From: CAUPWF01 sp964369775
Lineage (GTDB): Bacteria > Bacillota > Clostridia > Lachnospirales > Lachnospiraceae
NCBI GenBank assembly: GCA_964369775.1
Contig: CAYJHQ010000008.1
Span: 1-64,000, forward strand
Length of the DNA stretch: 64,000 bases
Reading direction: 5' to 3'
A program made the position numbers and the translations under genes. Shown here in pieces: positions 62,726 to 64,000 of the stretch. The notes under the pieces were generated by a model. It made no database searches and was not told the DNA's origin. It worked only from the letters and a program-made list of their open reading frames with translations. Position 1 is the first letter of the stretch. Every line of letters starts with the position of its first letter.

Positions 62726-64000
62726 TTACCCTATATCATATTCCTCTTTTTTTCGAATTCCAAGTATATATTCTTTTGTTAACAACTTCCTAACTCTCTC
62801 ATCACTAAAAGTCATTAGTTCTGCAACATTTTCTTCAAACTCTGCCAAATCTCTCATTGTATCATAATGCACCTCAACACCTAAATCTTGATAGCATCTT
62901 TGTTTTTCACACACATTCTCTAATAACTCCGATTTGAAATGTGACTTTCGGCATTCATAGATTGGAAGCTCTAAAAACGCGAATACATCGTTTTCATTTT
63001 CCACTTTAATAAACAATCTCCCTTTTTTTCGTAATAGTTTCATCATATTTTTCAGCAACTTGCTAGGATTGGCATAATACTGAATTGGTTCGCCTAATAT
63101 AATACAATCGAATTTTTCATCTTCAAAATAATCAGAAATATACTCTACTCTATCGACATGCACTTCTCCTTCGCATATTGTTTTTAAGTCAATATAATAT
63201 TTTGCATTCTCTGTATAAGCACTCAAACACACCCCTTTTCCGCCTTCTTGGATATGCTTATTTTTGACTTCTAGAATCGGAACTCCACACCTTACATCTA
63301 TTCCCAAAACATTATTCCATGATACGCACTCTTCGGCTTCTATTAGTTCCATCATTTCTATCTCAAAATTACTTGCATCATCCCATGCATCTACCCCAAA
63401 ATACTTTTGAGCAAAATTTTGCTTTCCTAGGGCAAGTTTTTTACGAAAAACGTTCAAATCTTTTCCCTCTCCAAAGATGCCTCGATCATCATGATGAATC
63501 CAAGTATCTTTTGCTAGTATAGCTTTATAGCCTGCTCTTCTTACACGGAATGTTATATCATCATCTCCGAAATCATGTACAAATCCGGGATCTGAAATCG
63601 GCCACCCAATTGCTAGTAAACATTCTCTTGTGTATAAAGTTCCTAAGGTAATCAACCTCAATCTTTCATGCCAAAGTTTTGCATTTGATTTATTATACTT
63701 TCTAGCATTTTCTATGAGTTCTTCGTAACTATCATGCTTTATTGAAACCATTTGGAAATTGCTCGCATTAGAACTTACTGGATTTACCATCCCTATCTTT
63801 GAATCACTCTTTGCACAGATAATTAGATTCGATAACCAGTTTGGCGTTAAAACTAAATCATTGTTTAAAGTGATAACATATCTTCCCTCTAATTCTCCGT
63901 ATTGATGCAAAAAGAAATATGAAAAACTAAAATTCTGATTATATCTTATTATAGTTTTTTTATCATACTGAACTGCTTTAAAGTATTCTAACATTGAATC
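62726..64000 (-). CDS. GT2 glycosyltransferase with methyltransferase-like tail, partial
   Basis: Partial: the frame stays open to the right window edge, so the true start lies beyond it. Residues from the visible end include a family-2 glycosyltransferase core (VITLNNDLVLTPNWLSNLI, FGDDDITFRVRRAGYKA). The last 200 residues look like a class I SAM methyltransferase (FDCIILGEPIQYYANPSKLLKNM, LLRKKGRLFIK) with a weak glycine motif. It starts the minus-strand cluster that includes rfbH and rfbF. Confidence 0.75.
   Translation of the reverse strand, partial: DSMLEYFKAVQYDKKTIIRYNQNFSFSYFFLHQYGELEGRYVITLNNDLVLTPNWLSNLIICAKSDSKIGMVNPVSSNASNFQMVSIKHDSYEELIENARKYNKSNAKLWHERLRLITLGTLYTRECLLAIGWPISDPGFVHDFGDDDITFRVRRAGYKAILAKDTWIHHDDRGIFGEGKDLNVFRKKLALGKQNFAQKYFGVDAWDDASNFEIEMMELIEAEECVSWNNVLGIDVRCGVPILEVKNKHIQEGGKGVCLSAYTENAKYYIDLKTICEGEVHVDRVEYISDYFEDEKFDCIILGEPIQYYANPSKLLKNMMKLLRKKGRLFIKVENENDVFAFLELPIYECRKSHFKSELLENVCEKQRCYQDLGVEVHYDTMRDLAEFEENVAELMTFSDERVRKLLTKEYILGIRKKEEYDIG

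Noticed and set aside
1..64000. CRISPR arrays, insertion sequences, prophage or tRNA genes
   Set aside because: No regularly spaced repeats, transposase or integrase frames, phage modules or cloverleaf structures were seen on reading.

Overview
The window is a low-GC, Gram-positive anaerobe chromosome segment, most likely from a motile clostridium of the Lachnospiraceae type. This is inferred from the AT-rich composition, AGGAGG-type ribosome binding sites, a type-II GalT, an FprA flavodiiron protein, FliY/CheC/CheD chemotaxis and the FliW-CsrA-flagellin arrangement. No mobile element, prophage, CRISPR array, tRNA or complete rRNA gene was seen.

Layout. (1) 1-426: no gene. The minus strand carries two tandem sigma-A promoters and a leader that look like the start of an rRNA operon lying off the left edge. 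(2) 427-11004: housekeeping genes. These are a small formate/nitrite-type channel, galactokinase/GalT with a divergent AraC-type regulator, a PAP2 membrane phosphatase with a PHP phosphoesterase, and a minus-strand operon fprA - HAD phosphatase - uppP - fused sfsA-mutY. (3) 11183-13057: one chemoreceptor. (4) 13118-17798: late flagellar operon flgM-flgN-flgK-flgL-DUF6470-fliW-csrA behind a sigma-28 promoter. (5) 17863-20620: an orphan FtsE-like ATPase with a nucleotidyltransferase-fold protein that has lost its catalytic aspartates, and a secreted C39-like peptidase. (6) 20683-23874: fliD-fliS plus an unknown gene, behind a second sigma-28 promoter. (7) 23988-48572: one colinear run of 32 flagellar and chemotaxis genes, flgB through flhA, fliA, cheC, cheD and cheW, ending in a ParA ATPase and a ComFB-domain protein. 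A strong sigma-A promoter lies upstream and an intrinsic terminator closes it. (8) 48886-55743: a PilZ protein, a ylqG/flhX pair and the operon cheA-cheW-cheR-cheB. (9) 55771-56863: a short flagellin with a sigma-28 promoter, a long structured leader and a terminator. (10) 56865-64000: glycosyltransferases and CDP-3,6-dideoxyhexose genes, the last truncated by the window edge.

How it works together. Sigma-A starts the large basal-body, export and motor operon, which encodes sigma-28 (FliA). FlgM is its anti-sigma factor. Sigma-28 sites precede flgM, fliD and flagellin. FliW and CsrA are expected to control flagellin translation, and the flagellin leader carries a near-ideal CsrA hairpin. CheA/CheW/CheY with CheR/CheB/CheC/CheD and FliY form the chemotaxis pathway.

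Most interesting points: the structured flagellin leader with a CsrA hairpin; the degenerate nucleotidyltransferase beside an orphan ATPase; a ParA-ComFB pair closing the flagellar operon while flhF, flhG and fliL are missing; flgC moved out of its normal place; CheB without a receiver domain; hairpins on both sides of flgE; and a CDP-dideoxysugar cluster next to flagellin.
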